From Ischnura elegans (taxonomy: Eukaryota > Arthropoda > Insecta > Odonata > Coenagrionidae): a DNA stretch of 64,000 nucleotides. The translations under genes and the position numbers were made by a program. Positions 12,001-21,889 of the stretch are shown here, in pieces; the first letter of the stretch is position 1; the number at the start of each line of letters is the position of its first letter. The notes under the pieces were generated by a model. It was not told the DNA's origin and made no database searches. It was given only the letters and a program-made list of their open reading frames with translations. The stretch lies in contig NC_060252.1 of assembly GCF_921293095.1 (NCBI RefSeq), positions 75,288,866-75,352,865 of the forward strand, written 5' to 3'.

Positions 12001-12548
12001 AAATATTTGTGATAAGTGATATCAACCAAATTAAGTTTAAATTTCAAATACCACATCCAAGAATTGATGACATTCATTCCAAAATGCGCAGAAAAAATCA
12101 CAGAACTCCCGTGAAAATGCCTCATTTGCTGTAAATGACTGTCATTCGCACGCAAGAAAGTAACGACCTAATAGTATCAAAGTCCCTCACCTTTGCACTT
12201 GCATTAACCCCATTAAAACACCATTTACAACACGTATACAACATGACACTAATGAAAAAACACAGATAATCTAAGAATAAGAATATTATGTGCTATTTAT
12301 GGTATGTCACATCAAAACCGATCGTTTCATCAGGTTTGAAAGAGAATTGGAAGCACAAGGCACATGCAGCGGAACCGCGCTACTAACCTGCTCGCTTTCA
12401 ATGGATTAATGGACGACTTATACTACAAAATTCTTTCATTTTGTACTTACAGATACTCATGCATAGGAAATTTATGCAATTTTATTGGGTTTTCCGTAGT
12501 TTTTCGCTCCCCGCATCCATAAGCATGGCAACGTTGAGACGAAGGCAT
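9031..12548 (-). pseudogene. THAP-domain P-element transposase, five exons, two lesions
   Basis: Exons on the minus strand are 12548-12451, 11848-10544, 10450-10357, 10281-10109 and 10019-9031; every junction has GT/AG borders and compatible phase except for one frameshift inside exon 4. Exons 1-2 give a THAP zinc finger with C7, C12, W37, C61 and H64 (CERHF) and a YAIPSIF end motif, which would bind DNA at the element ends. A Ser/Pro linker and a basic, coiled region follow, then the RNase-H-like core (LIFDEMSIK, residues DE; FMVRGL; VCDMGSNN; YDPPHLLK) and the P-type C-terminus (RRLNQDPIENFFG in exon 5). The full protein would be about 880 residues, like THAP9. Lesions: TAG at codon 74 (11725-11727) and a frame change near 10170. 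Start codon chosen because it is immediately upstream of the first zinc ligands. Confidence 0.9.
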
Positions 12549-12726
12549 GTTTGTTTACATTCAAACGATTACAAACTGTTTGTTGTTGTCTGCTAGTCGC
12601 TGCTGATTGGCTGTTATCCTGACGTCACGCGATTGCCACGCCACGGTGGCCGGGGTAGACGCGGTTAAAGCTCAACCCCCCTTCGCCGCGAATTTCTCCC
12701 CCTCTCACCATCAGTCAACTCGCCGT

Positions 12727-12735
12727 GTTGTCGCC
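12727..12735. repeat. target site duplication of the P element, right copy
   Basis: Exact repeat of 7979-7987. Confidence 0.85.
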
Positions 12736-13865
12736 TTGATGCTTCGTAGTTTGTTATCGTTCAGGGACTCGACTCCACGACTCCCTCCGCTGTTCAAGTA
12801 CAGCTTTTCTTAGCGACGCTCTTAGGTCTTCGTGGGGAACTAGCCTTGATGTGTACTCTTCGTCACTTAGAACTTCCTTGGCCAAGATGTCTGCTTTTTC
12901 GTTCCCAGCTATGCCCTCGTGTCCCAGAACCCAGAGAAAGCAAACATTTACTCCCTTACTCATGAGGGATAGCAGCATGGAGTGAATATCTTGAACAATT
13001 GAGTGCATGGGTGAGAAGCCAGTAATAGATTGTAGTGAGCTAAGGGAGTCGGTGCATATGACGAAGGAGCCATCATCGTCACTTGAAGCTTCCAAAGCCA
13101 TCTTATTTGCGAAAAGTTCCGCTGTGTAGACACTACACAGAGAATGTAATTTCGCCTTCATGGCTTCATGGAGAGTAGAGAACGATGCACATGGAGAGGC
13201 TGAGTTGCACTTTGATCCGTCAGTGTAAATGGGGATGAAGTACGGGTGGTTCCACCGAAATATAAAAAACTGACGCTGGTATTCCGAGGGAGTAGTAGCG
13301 GATTTTGGTCGAGATCGTAAAACCGTATGAACAATAGGAGTGGGAGTCAACCAAGGTGCGTGGATAGAGTATGCAACAGGGTATACGTCGGGTAAATGTA
13401 AATTACATCCGGGAATAAAATCGTTAAAACGAATACTTACGGGTCTCGTTGCGCAAGTCCTTCGATTAAAAACATTTGTAACACGGGCTTTAAAAAGTAT
13501 GTCGTAACATGGGCGACTCGTCATGGATAAAATTTTGGATGCATAACTGCAAAGAAGCCAAGTCCTACGATAGCACAAGGGAGGTTCCCCTGCATCAAAA
13601 TAGATGCTTGGAACCGGGCTTATTCGGAAGGCCCCAGTGCAGAGTCGTCGTGTTATGCAAAGAATTTAATGCTAGTAGATACGATGAGCGAGCGGACGCA
13701 TAAACAAAGGAGCCGTAGTCTAGTCCGCACCTATGTGCGGTACAGAAGGAGCAAAGTGGTGTGGTCTGCTCCCCACGATACGTGGCTTCAAAACTTTAAA
13801 ACATTTACGGACTTATCTTCAGATTATTTATTTGGTCTCGCCAATGGGGTGCTCTCATAAAATTA
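12736..13865 (-). pseudogene. LINE-A ORF2: end of RT and RNase H domain (proximal half)
   Basis: On the minus strand the segment begins in the region after the RT fingers (YASARS-type motif near 13690) and runs into an RNase H domain: IPIYTDGSK, YTAELFA, CTDSLSSLQSI, and WVLGHEGIAGNEKAD, which supply the expected D-E-D-D set. It then reaches KLRSIKATT, where the P element interrupts it. Several frameshifts and stops are present. LINEs with RNase H belong to the I/R1-type superfamily. The 5' end near 13865 is a truncation, as is usual for LINEs. Confidence 0.85.
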
Positions 13866-14235
13866 AAAAGGTAATTTTTTTACAAGTTTAGATAAGTAAG
13901 TTAAAGTTATTAACATATGCAAAATATGACTTCATAATTCTCAATATTCTTGTTGATAGAGAGCTTAAAAGTTCGCAAAAATTACTAAATTCTTTCGCGC
14001 TACAAAAACGCCCTGTGACGTCAGAATGCGAGTAAGCAGACTCGCTCCATGTTAGTAACAAAACAGTAACGACGATAACAGCGATAACAAACATCTACGA
14101 CGATACTGATTCATAACGTGAAGGGTGTGTGAAAAACAGATGTGAATAGTTTATAAGTTTTTGCGGTACTTGTATAGCGCAATGGTTGACTCTGACTTCG
14201 TGAAGACCATTCTGTGAACATTCTGGTGGTAGATT
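13866..14235. other. no recognised feature
   Basis: AT-rich spacer between the LINE-A 5' truncation and the next element. Nothing recognised. Confidence 0.45.
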
Positions 14236-14789
14236 CCCAAGGAGGATGGAAAGTCAAAATGACATCACTTTGACCTCAAAATGACCCACGAAAAGTCAAT
14301 ATTCAGTCATGACTGTGAAGGCGACTTTTTGCGGGTCATTCTGAAGTCATAGTGATGTCATTTTGACTTTGAATTCATTTGTACAAGTTTTCACTAAAAG
14401 TGATAACCTATAAAATAATTGTCAAATATTGTCTACGATACTCACTCTCCCCTCTTTCCAACCTGAAGGTTGGTTTGGAAAGGTGAGGGTAGAGTTCACC
14501 CCTGACAGTTCACACAACCGGGCATGCGAATATCATACCTTAAGGAGGGGGGCCAGTTCCTTTCCCTGGGCTAGTTCTACAGATAATTATTAATTTTGGG
14601 GAGCCCAAAGCTTCACCCCAGGTTTGAAATCCTGGGACCCATCTGCCAATAGCCAGTGGCTACATCTAATAGGCCACTCAGTGGCATAGCCATGTTTTAG
14701 GTCAAAATTTAAAAGGCGGCGCCCCTTAAAATTCTCCCCTCCTTCCCTTCCCCTATTGATACCCCAAGACGTGACTGCGCCACTTGCCC

Positions 14790-15640
14790 TGGGCGATATA
14801 TATCGTGAAATATCGCGATAATTAATTATATCAGGAATACGAATTTGAGTTTTATACATTATCGATAAATGATTATCCGATAAATAGGGCCCAATAAAAG
14901 TATAGGAACCGATAGAATATCGGAACCGATAAAATATCACGATATATCGTCCAATAAAAATGTTGGGTGCGATAAATTAACTGAGCCATTAAAAATATCG
15001 GAATCATTAAAATTAGCCTTCCGATTAAATACTACGGAACTACTATTATAAGGTAGAAATATCCTTTCGATAAAATATAAAGATATATCATCCGATAACA
15101 AATATTTGGCCGGAAAAACTCGCCATCTGATAAAATACTACGCTTGATAATCCGATAAAAAATCGCCACTGCTAAAATATCACGAAATATCATCCAATAA
15201 AAATTGCTGCTCGAAATAAATATCACGATTTATCGTCTCATAAAAGCCGCAGACGCGATAAAACATCGTGATTTATCACCCGATCGCGTCGTCGCGCGCG
15301 ATAAATTATCATGTTTTGGCATCGGGAAATTAGTTTGGGAAAATACAGCTATGTATAGGGTTGGCCTTCGTTTATGCTAGACCATAAATCGGTGCGTTAA
15401 AAACTTACTAATGTATGGTACATTGCGATATTAAATAGAAGGTATTTTTCCATCGAATTATATAACGTGATATATTTCATCTGAAGGCAAATTTTTATCG
15501 GGCTGGAGATTTTTTTATGAAATGATACATCGTGGTGTTTTATCGGTAGGCGATTATTATGGGCCCCGATATTTGTATCGGATGATATATATCGTGATAT
15601 TTCATTGGATAGCGATTTTTTGTCTCGATATTTTTACCGA
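14790..15640. repeat. degenerate palindromic repeats around GATATATCG
   Basis: Many diverged copies of a motif like GATAAAATATCACGATATAT followed by CGTCCAATAAAA recur at roughly 45-70 base spacing from about 14790 to 15330. After about 15400 the same motif appears in reverse complement (ATATCGTGATATTTCATTGG near 15590). The block therefore has an overall inverted layout centred near 15350 with a GC-rich centre (CGCGTCGTCGCGCGCG). It has no coding potential. A transcript would fold extensively. Confidence 0.65.
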
Positions 15641-15950
15641 TTTTCGTCCGAGATTTAATGACGTCATATGATAATAATTGTTCCTTAAAAATGGTCTATT
15701 ATTCGCTTTTACCGCAAGACAGTCCCCGGGAACGAACCTATTTCGCCAAAATATTTCGAAGGAAATCCGTGACGCGCCAATTAGAATGCGCCGCGGTTTT
15801 TTTAAACAACTCATCGTCGCTGATTGCTGCATTTGCGTAAGAAATGATTAAGCTTCTCGTTTTCAATAATATTTTCGGTGAGAGCTCGTATGTGCGACAC
15901 TACGGGAATAATAGACAATAATAAATATCGGTCTTCATTTCAAATCAACA

Positions 15951-16780
15951 ATGGAGCGTTTGTTTCACTTATTTTTATTATTATTACAATCTGCCATTTC
16001 TCGGATTATTTACGCTTGTTTTTACAAACGAGACAAGAGATTGCAGCCATACAGGAGAGGAAAAGGAAATGAACATTTGCTTTATATGGCTCCAGAAGAT
16101 GAGATGTTTGAAGCAGCTAATATGCCAAAACTCAGTATTGAGAGAAGGATTGACTCAGATGACGAAAAGGATTTAAACAACTTTGAAGAGCTCCTAAAAA
16201 CCTCATCTCTCTTCAAATCATTTGTGAGCAAATTGACAGTTATCCGCTCTACATCATCCATCAAATTAACCCTTTCTATTTTCCCTTCTTGTGCCATATG
16301 TTAAAGTTAAAATTTATTTTGGTTTCCTTTCTCACAGGTTTAACATCTTAGGCAAATTACAGTTGATCATACTGATGATATGGAGTTTTCAGCAATATGT
16401 GTACAAATGAATTTGCTCGCTGCATCAATTGGGATGGAGAGCTTGGAAAAATTTTGTTCAAGAAACCCTACATCAATATGGCTATTTGCAGTTAGTATAA
16501 ATTTTTCTATTTAATGCATCATCAAAATTAGAAACTTTCAGCTTCTCTGTGTTATTTTTTCCTTTGTTTGTAGTCCCACAATGGAAGAATTTCCCTAAGG
16601 GTAAAGTAATTAAGACGAAGGCAAAGATTCAGCGGCGGTTAAATACAATTCCTTAAGCAACCAGAGGCAACTGAAGGGAAAGGAAATGCTACAGAATCAA
16701 CTGAAATGGCCAATGTAGATGATTTTTCTCCATTTGTATTTGAAGAGGGAGAAAAGGATCATTAAAAGGAAAATTAAAAA
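15951..16780 (+). other. unrecognised ORF and possible downstream exons inside the foldback element
   Basis: A 117-codon frame runs from 15951 to 16304 with a hydrophobic start, a basic stretch and an acidic segment (IDSDDEKDLNNFEELL). Two further stretches look exon-like: one after TTTCTCACAG near 16340 ending at GCA/GTTAGT near 16492, containing NLLAASIGMESLEKF in one frame, and one after TTTGTTTGTAG near 16574 ending in a stop near 16765 with EEGEKDH. I do not recognise the protein and the phases do not join cleanly. It may be a captured gene fragment. Confidence 0.35.
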
Positions 16781-17112
16781 CGAATCCTGAGGAATTTCTT
16801 CTTGTAAAATCTATCTGTTTTTTGTTGCAATAAATCCTAATAAAGGTGGAGTTTCATATCTCAAGTGCTTAATTTATCCCTAAATGACAATATAAATACA
16901 GAGATAAAAGTATGAATTGTCATAAGAAGAACAAATAAATTTGGTCACAAATTGTCAAAATGATAGGTAGTCATTTAAAGTCATATTGACATCATCATGA
17001 GTCACGAAGGATGCCATTTCAAGGGACCATTTTGAGGTCACCGTGACTACCAAGCCATGACTTGAAAATGACATCAAGATGATGTCATAATGACTTTTCA
17101 TTCCTCCTTGGG

Positions 17113-17723
17113 ATTAATTCATGGCCACTTATTTCTTGTGTAGTAATGAATATATCTCGGTGCGGAGGTGTAAAGCCGCGAAATTGAATCGTAACATTAA
17201 TTAAATCAATAATCACGTTCCCTAGTAATCTAAAGCTTGGTTTGTCTCTCATTTAACTATTGTCATTTGCTCATTGTTTTTAATGTGTACTTGTAGCAAA
17301 ATTGGAATATGTGAAGCTAATGTTTTGGAGAAATACAACGGATCATATTTTACGCCGATTTACTTAGCATTTATAAGGTCTGGAAGAGAGACATATGGTG
17401 TTTCAGCAGTTTGTTAGGTTCTAGTGTTAATAAATTTGAGCGTTTGCACTGTTGGGGCTAAGGGCAGGCGCGCACTGGCGCGACCACGGCCACGATCTGT
17501 GGCACACGACCAGTTTTAACATTGCAACAAATGGAGCGACGCGCACTAGGCCAAGTGCGACTCGTTGGTCGGACTCGAGCCGTCCGACCAAAATTTTTGA
17601 ATTTGGTTGTCCCCGACTCAGCGGTCGTTGCGGCCAGAAATTACATTCATTGTGATGGCGCGCCGCGCACTGCCTCCGACTTCACTCTCACCTGACCATA
17701 CCGACTGAGCAAGTGGACGGTGA
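17113..17723. other. spacer with a GC-rich block upstream of the MADF exon
   Basis: 17113-17440 is AT-rich with nothing recognised. 17450-17680 is GC-rich (GCGCGCACTGGCGCG and related words repeated), suggesting the terminal or promoter region of the element that carried the MADF gene. No matching inverted end was found. Confidence 0.4.
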
Positions 17724-17949
17724 ATGTGTTTTGCTATGTCTCAGGCAGAGTTTGATACGGAAAGTTTTGCAATGTCGCAGGTAGAGTTTGATACAGAAAG
17801 TTTTATTGTGGCGATTGAAGATAAACCCTCTTTACGGGATCTCCCGCCGGATGAGTACGCAAATAGAGTTAAAGAAGAAAATGTGGGAAGAAGTGACCCT
17901 TATGTTTGGGGAAGTTAGTGCACTACAGCGAAGGAAAAGGCTGAATTAT
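17724..17949 (+). pseudogene. first exon of a MADF-domain protein, frameshifted
   Basis: The frame encodes FIVAIEDKPSLRDLPPDEYANRVK and, after a one-base shift near 17875, KMWEEVTLMFGE, the N-terminal half of a MADF (Myb/SANT-like) DNA-binding domain with its conserved first helix, aromatic Y and W positions. The exon ends at AATTAT/GTAAGT (17949/17950), a strong donor. The N-terminus carries an in-frame 36-bp tandem duplication (17736-17771 and 17772-17807) that repeats the MSQ.EFDTESF start. MADF proteins are abundant in arthropods, both as host regulators and with transposons. The next exon is not identified; the RTE LINE lies 110 bp downstream. Confidence 0.6.
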
Positions 17950-18063
17950 GTAAGTAGTACATGTCTTCGTGGCTTTGGGCAATATCGTATAGAGTTTATA
18001 TTCATAAATGCTTTGTTACCTCCTATATTCTTATAATTTCCATTTAATTTTAATTTTATAACT

Positions 18064-19897
18064 TGTAGTGTGCACACCCACACAAGGGCATTGTACAGGG
18101 ACAAGGAGGGAAAGATACTGGGAGATGATGACAAAATAGTAGAGAGATGGACAGAACATTTCTGCGACCTGTTGAATGATGAAGGGTTTGAGGAAGAGAG
18201 CGAGGTGCATGAATATCAAGAGGGAAATGGTGAGGACGCTATCGAAGAGCCTACGATGGAGGAAGTGGAAGCGGTTGTCGGGAAATTAAAAAATAATCGG
18301 TCACCTGGTGAAGATGAAATTGCCCCAGAACTTATTAAGAAAGGCGGAAATACGCTCATGAGATGCATGCATGAATTGATCAGAGACATTTGGAGACAGG
18401 AAATAATGCCTGTAAAATGGAGAACTGGCATTATATGTCCCATACACAAGAAAGGCGACAAAACGCTCTGCAATAATTACAGAGGAATTACGCTGTTGAG
18501 CATTGCATATAAAGTGCTCTCAGGAATTATACAAATGAGAGTTAGCAAAAGAGCTGAAGGCATCATTACCGAATATAAGGGTGGATTTCGACGAGATAGG
18601 GGCACAACAGACCAAATATTTACTTTGCGTCAAATGATGGAGAAGCACTTCGAGCACAACCAAGATTTACACTTACTGTTTGTAGATTTTGAGCAAGCGT
18701 TTGACAGTGTGAAGAGAAGCACACTGTATGCAGCACTAAACGAATTAGGCTTGCCTAAGAAGTTAATCAGACTGGTAAGGATGACAATGCAGGAAACCAT
18801 AGCTAAGGGTAAAGTCGGCAATAAAATGGGTAGTGCTTTTCCATTTAATATGGGAGTAAAGCAAGGAGATGGCTTGTCTGCAACATTGTTAATATTGGCC
18901 TTGCACTGGGCAGTAAGGGGAGTTGACACTGGTGGAACAATATTCTATCGGAGCAGTCAAATACTGGCGTATGCAGATGATATAGTCATTGTAGCCAGAT
19001 CTGCAAGGAAGTTGAAAGGAATATTTGGCTCACTAAAGGAAAGCGCAGGAAGACTTGGACTGAAAGTTAACTGAGGCAAAACAAAATACATGTGTATGTC
19101 CACATCTGAAACTCGCAGACGACCTCAGACATTAGATATCGACGGAGATAAATTTGAGGGTGTCTCATCCTTTAAATATCTTGGGGCATTGGTGACATCG
19201 GATAACTCATCAGTGCTTGCATAAAAGACAGAATCACCGCTGGTAACAGAGCGTACTTCGCAAATCATAGGGAGATAAATTTGAGGGTGTCTCATCCTTT
19301 AAATATCTTGGGGCATTGGTGACATCGGATAACTCATCAGTGCTTGCATAAAAGACAGAATCACCGCTGGTAACAGAGCGTACTTCGCAAATCATAAACT
19401 GTTGAAAAGTAGACTGATAAGAAGAAATACTAAATATAAAGTATATAAAACTTTAATAAGACCTGTTGTCACTTATGGATGTGAATGCTGGATGTTATCA
19501 ACAGCAGAGGCGCACGCACTTAGATGTTTCGAGAGAAGGATCCTAAGGAAAATTTATGGACCCATACAAGAGTTTTTCGAAGACGATGGAATGAAGAACT
19601 TGACGACCTCATAGAGGGCCAAGACATTGTGAGATTTATCAAGTCACAGAGACTCAGATGGATGGGACATTTGATAAGAATGTCAGAGGAGAGAGTGGCC
19701 AAAAGAGTTTGGGAGGGAAAATTATTCAGCATAAAAGGAAGAGGACGTCCACGCCTAAAATGGCAAGATGGAGTGGAAGCAGATCTGGCTACTTTGGGGA
19801 TAAGAGGATGGAGAAATAAGGCCATTAAGAGGGAAGAATGGAGGAAGATTGTATTGAAGGCCAAAGCTGACAAAAAGCTGTAGCGCCAAGGAAGGAA
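18064..19897 (+). pseudogene. RTE-type LINE reverse transcriptase, copy 1
   Basis: A long frame from 18064 carries the RT domain: NYRGITLLS, GGFRRDRGTTDQIF, FVDFEQAFDSV (motif A), GVKQGDGLSATLL (motif B) and AYADDIVIVA (catalytic YADD). It stops at 19072 and resumes in other frames, with the thumb and the C-terminal RRILRKIYGP and RRWNEELDDLI... RWMGHLIRMSE segments to AKADKKL at 19880. The endonuclease half is missing, so the copy is 5'-truncated. The 3' end is CTGTAGCGCCAAGGAAGG followed by AAGG repeats, matching the 3' end of the copy at 32401-34235. A 127-bp internal duplication shifts the frame. Confidence 0.88.
19144..19397 (+). repeat. 127-bp tandem duplication inside the RTE LINE
   Basis: 19144-19270 is repeated almost base for base at 19271-19397. 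Because 127 is not a multiple of three it breaks the frame. The near identity suggests a recent slippage or unequal exchange event, later than the insertion. Confidence 0.93.
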
Positions 19898-20021
19898 GGA
19901 ATAATACATAGGTAAATAGTAATTTAACCTTTTACTAAGCATCATTGCTAACCAATGTTTCTTCTTGAGCAGAGATGAAATTCCTCACGTTTTTCACCAG
20001 ATGAGGAAAATGTGATGAAAA

Positions 20022-20805
20022 CTATAATTTTCTTGATGAACTGAAAGGGTGACCACAGCTCACATTGTTGTCATTGATACCAAATTGCTTCCAAATGGCT
20101 CGATTCCATTCGGCACCATCACACGTGACGATGTCTACATATAATTTGCTTTCTCCAGCAAAATAATGCATTCTAAAACCAAGTGGTGCAGGATGGTACC
20201 TGATTGGCAGGATTGCACAGCCCTTACTGAGGAAATATGCCAATACTTGCATCGACTTAGGAAGGGCTGAAATATCATGACTAGAAAATCGTCCCCACGC
20301 TGATTTCTCTGATGAAGTGGAATGTGGTCAATCAAATCCGTGATGCCATTTATCCCCAGAGTGCCCTTCTCCAATATAACACTCATGGATAGCTTATAAT
20401 AATATAATAAATAAATCACCATTCGCATAAAATAAAGTCACCGATTCGGAAAAAGATGTACAGCAGCAAAAAAATGGACAGAACATGCTGCTTTACCCCT
20501 TCTATCCTCAGGGGCCGTGTGGGAAGGGCTAAGAGCTTGTGGGCTCTAAGATGTTAATATGCCTTCCTACTCTTAATTCTAAGTAGAAGGCATTCGTAAA
20601 CCCAGTTGAGTGGGTATTGCTGACACTTAGGGATCTTCACCAGGGAGGCAGCAAAACAGACTTGCACAGCCTCTTGCTGGGGAACAGGCAAAAAAGGCTC
20701 TCGATGGCTTCTCCAGAATCTTTGGAGCATTTCTCCTGAAGAGCAACCATCTTGGACTCGATTCGCTGGAAATGAAAATGTAAATAGGTTGTTGTTAAAG
20801 TTCAA
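20022..20805 (-). pseudogene. P-type (THAP9-like) transposase fragment, minus strand
   Basis: Read from 20805 down: an exon begins after a TTTCATTTCCAG acceptor (reverse strand, near 20775) and encodes YPLNWVYECLLLRIKSRKAY...HLRAHKLLALP, the helix-turn-helix block that follows the coiled coil in THAP-type P transposases. After a gap near 20450-20540 the RNase-H-like core appears: GINGITDL, VMIFQPFL, then RMHYFAGESKLYVDIVTCDG, AEWNRAIWKQFGI and NNVSCGHPF down to 20022. The frame changes several times. The exon and its upstream flank recur, inverted, at 38990-39452. The C-terminal part is absent. Confidence 0.75.
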
Positions 20806-21380
20806 TAATTAAAATACATCCATGAAAAACTGTTTAGCAGACAGTAGTTCATGTTAGACATAAGATATTGTGAAATAATAATACCTGCTGCACCAAACGT
20901 TTATTCATTACCCTACACATCTTCAATGCAGCCACATGCCTGGGTTGCGATGGACATTCCTTTTCCTCTCACGGTCCCTCATCCTTCCACTGGAAATTCG
21001 GTACACAATGCAGAGGCTGCTATGGACACTACCCCTCCGAGTCCCAAGTTTATGGAGCGAATTACAAGAGAAAAAAGGAGAACATACCAGCGAAAATATC
21101 AACAAACACCGCTCGCGTGTACCTTGTCGGTAGGCCTAAAAATATGTATAGGTTATGAAGTGGAGGCCATGGATCATTGTCCCCTCTTGCCTAGAAATAG
21201 TTTGTTTGTCAATAAAAGATTCCGTTACCCTACTTTAAGCACACGATTAAAGTCCATTCTCCGTAGTAGTATATGGAATGCACTCAAAGAAAGAAGCTTG
21301 AAAGAAAGAAGAGGAGACTACCTAACTCTGAGGAAGGTGGTAACGCGCCACCGAAAATGTAGTACTGTGAGTGTGTTTTA
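20806..21380 (-). other. intron and upstream part of the P-type fragment
   Basis: Sequence on the 5' side (minus strand) of the exon at 20805. Bases 20840-21000 match 39000-39140 in inverted orientation (shared GGGACCGTGAGAGGAAAA and CACAATATCTTATGTC), so this is a repeated element rather than unique DNA. An open plus-strand frame across it has no recognisable motif and is not called. Confidence 0.5.
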
Positions 21381-21889
21381 TCTTTTTTTGTGTACTGTGA
21401 TTCTGCCCAACCTGGGGTATTTTTATGTTATTTACCTCGTCGAGGAACACTTCGAAGTATCTATTTTATATCCGTCTGTCCTTGCGCAACGAAAACCTTC
21501 GCTGGTCAATCTGTCACTACTGAACTCCTACCTGCCTCATAGGAACAGCACAGCATCCAGAGGACTTCATCCGTGAACCGGAGACTACTGCGACACGGCC
21601 GTCGAGGACGACAGCCAGCGTTGTCCGGCCACCGGCATCATCTGCGTGTTTAACCCGCCACGTCAACGCCCTTCCCGCTGCCAATAGGGCACCCGGGGGG
21701 CCGCAGCTGACTGGCCTCATACCTACCTTTCGAACCCGGTCACTATGGTTATCACCTCCGGGTGGCGCCTTGCCCACGGCGGCAATCCCAGGTCTTCTCG
21801 GCCGCTACCCCAGGCACGAGGTAAAACTCATTGCATGCCTGGGGGACACGGTCGGGTCCCCACGCTAGGGTGTTAGGCCCCAACCAGCC
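21381..21889. other. GC-rich leader upstream of the Jockey-type LINE
   Basis: From about 21570 the sequence is GC-rich without a sustained gene. A 9-bp stem, CCCCAGGCA at 21808-21816 with TGCCTGGGG at 21836-21844, can form a hairpin with a 19-base loop. It may be LINE sequence upstream of the endonuclease, in degraded form. Confidence 0.35.

Larger units (their letters stand above)
7988..12726 (-). mobile_element. P element with long terminal inverted repeats, inserted in LINE-A
   Basis: The ends are inverted repeats of about 115 bp: ACGGTGAGTAGACTGAGGGT (left, 7988 on) against ACGGCGAGTTGACTGATGGT (right, reverse complement), continuing to about 8103 and 12605 with small indels. Both arms contain TGACGTCACGCGATTGCCAC-like sequence. 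A 9-bp repeat of the target flanks it, and removing it restores the LINE-A reading frame across the junction. Inside, on the minus strand, is a complete five-exon THAP transposase gene, plus AT-rich and tandem-repeat sequence near the 3' end. Length is about 4.74 kb. The structure is that of an autonomous-size element disabled by point mutations. Confidence 0.92.
14236..17112. mobile_element. unassigned 2.9 kb element with foldback terminal repeats
   Basis: The outer ends are inverted: CCCAAGGAGGATGGAAAGTC at 14236 and its counterpart CCCAAGGAGGAATGAAAAGTC-like sequence reading inward from 17112. Similarity continues for about 145 bp. ATT abuts both ends (14233-14235 and 17113-17115), giving a possible 3-bp target duplication. 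Each end is itself a foldback, with GTCAAAATGACATCA answered about 80 bases later by TGATGTCATTTTGAC. Inside are a palindrome-rich core and a short open frame with possible further exons. No transposase that I can recognise is present, so it may be non-autonomous and carrying captured sequence. Confidence 0.65.

Noticed and set aside
20851-21576. 241-codon plus-strand gene
   Set aside because: It runs antisense through the flank of a P-type fragment that is repeated at 39 kb, with no recognisable domain or codon bias.
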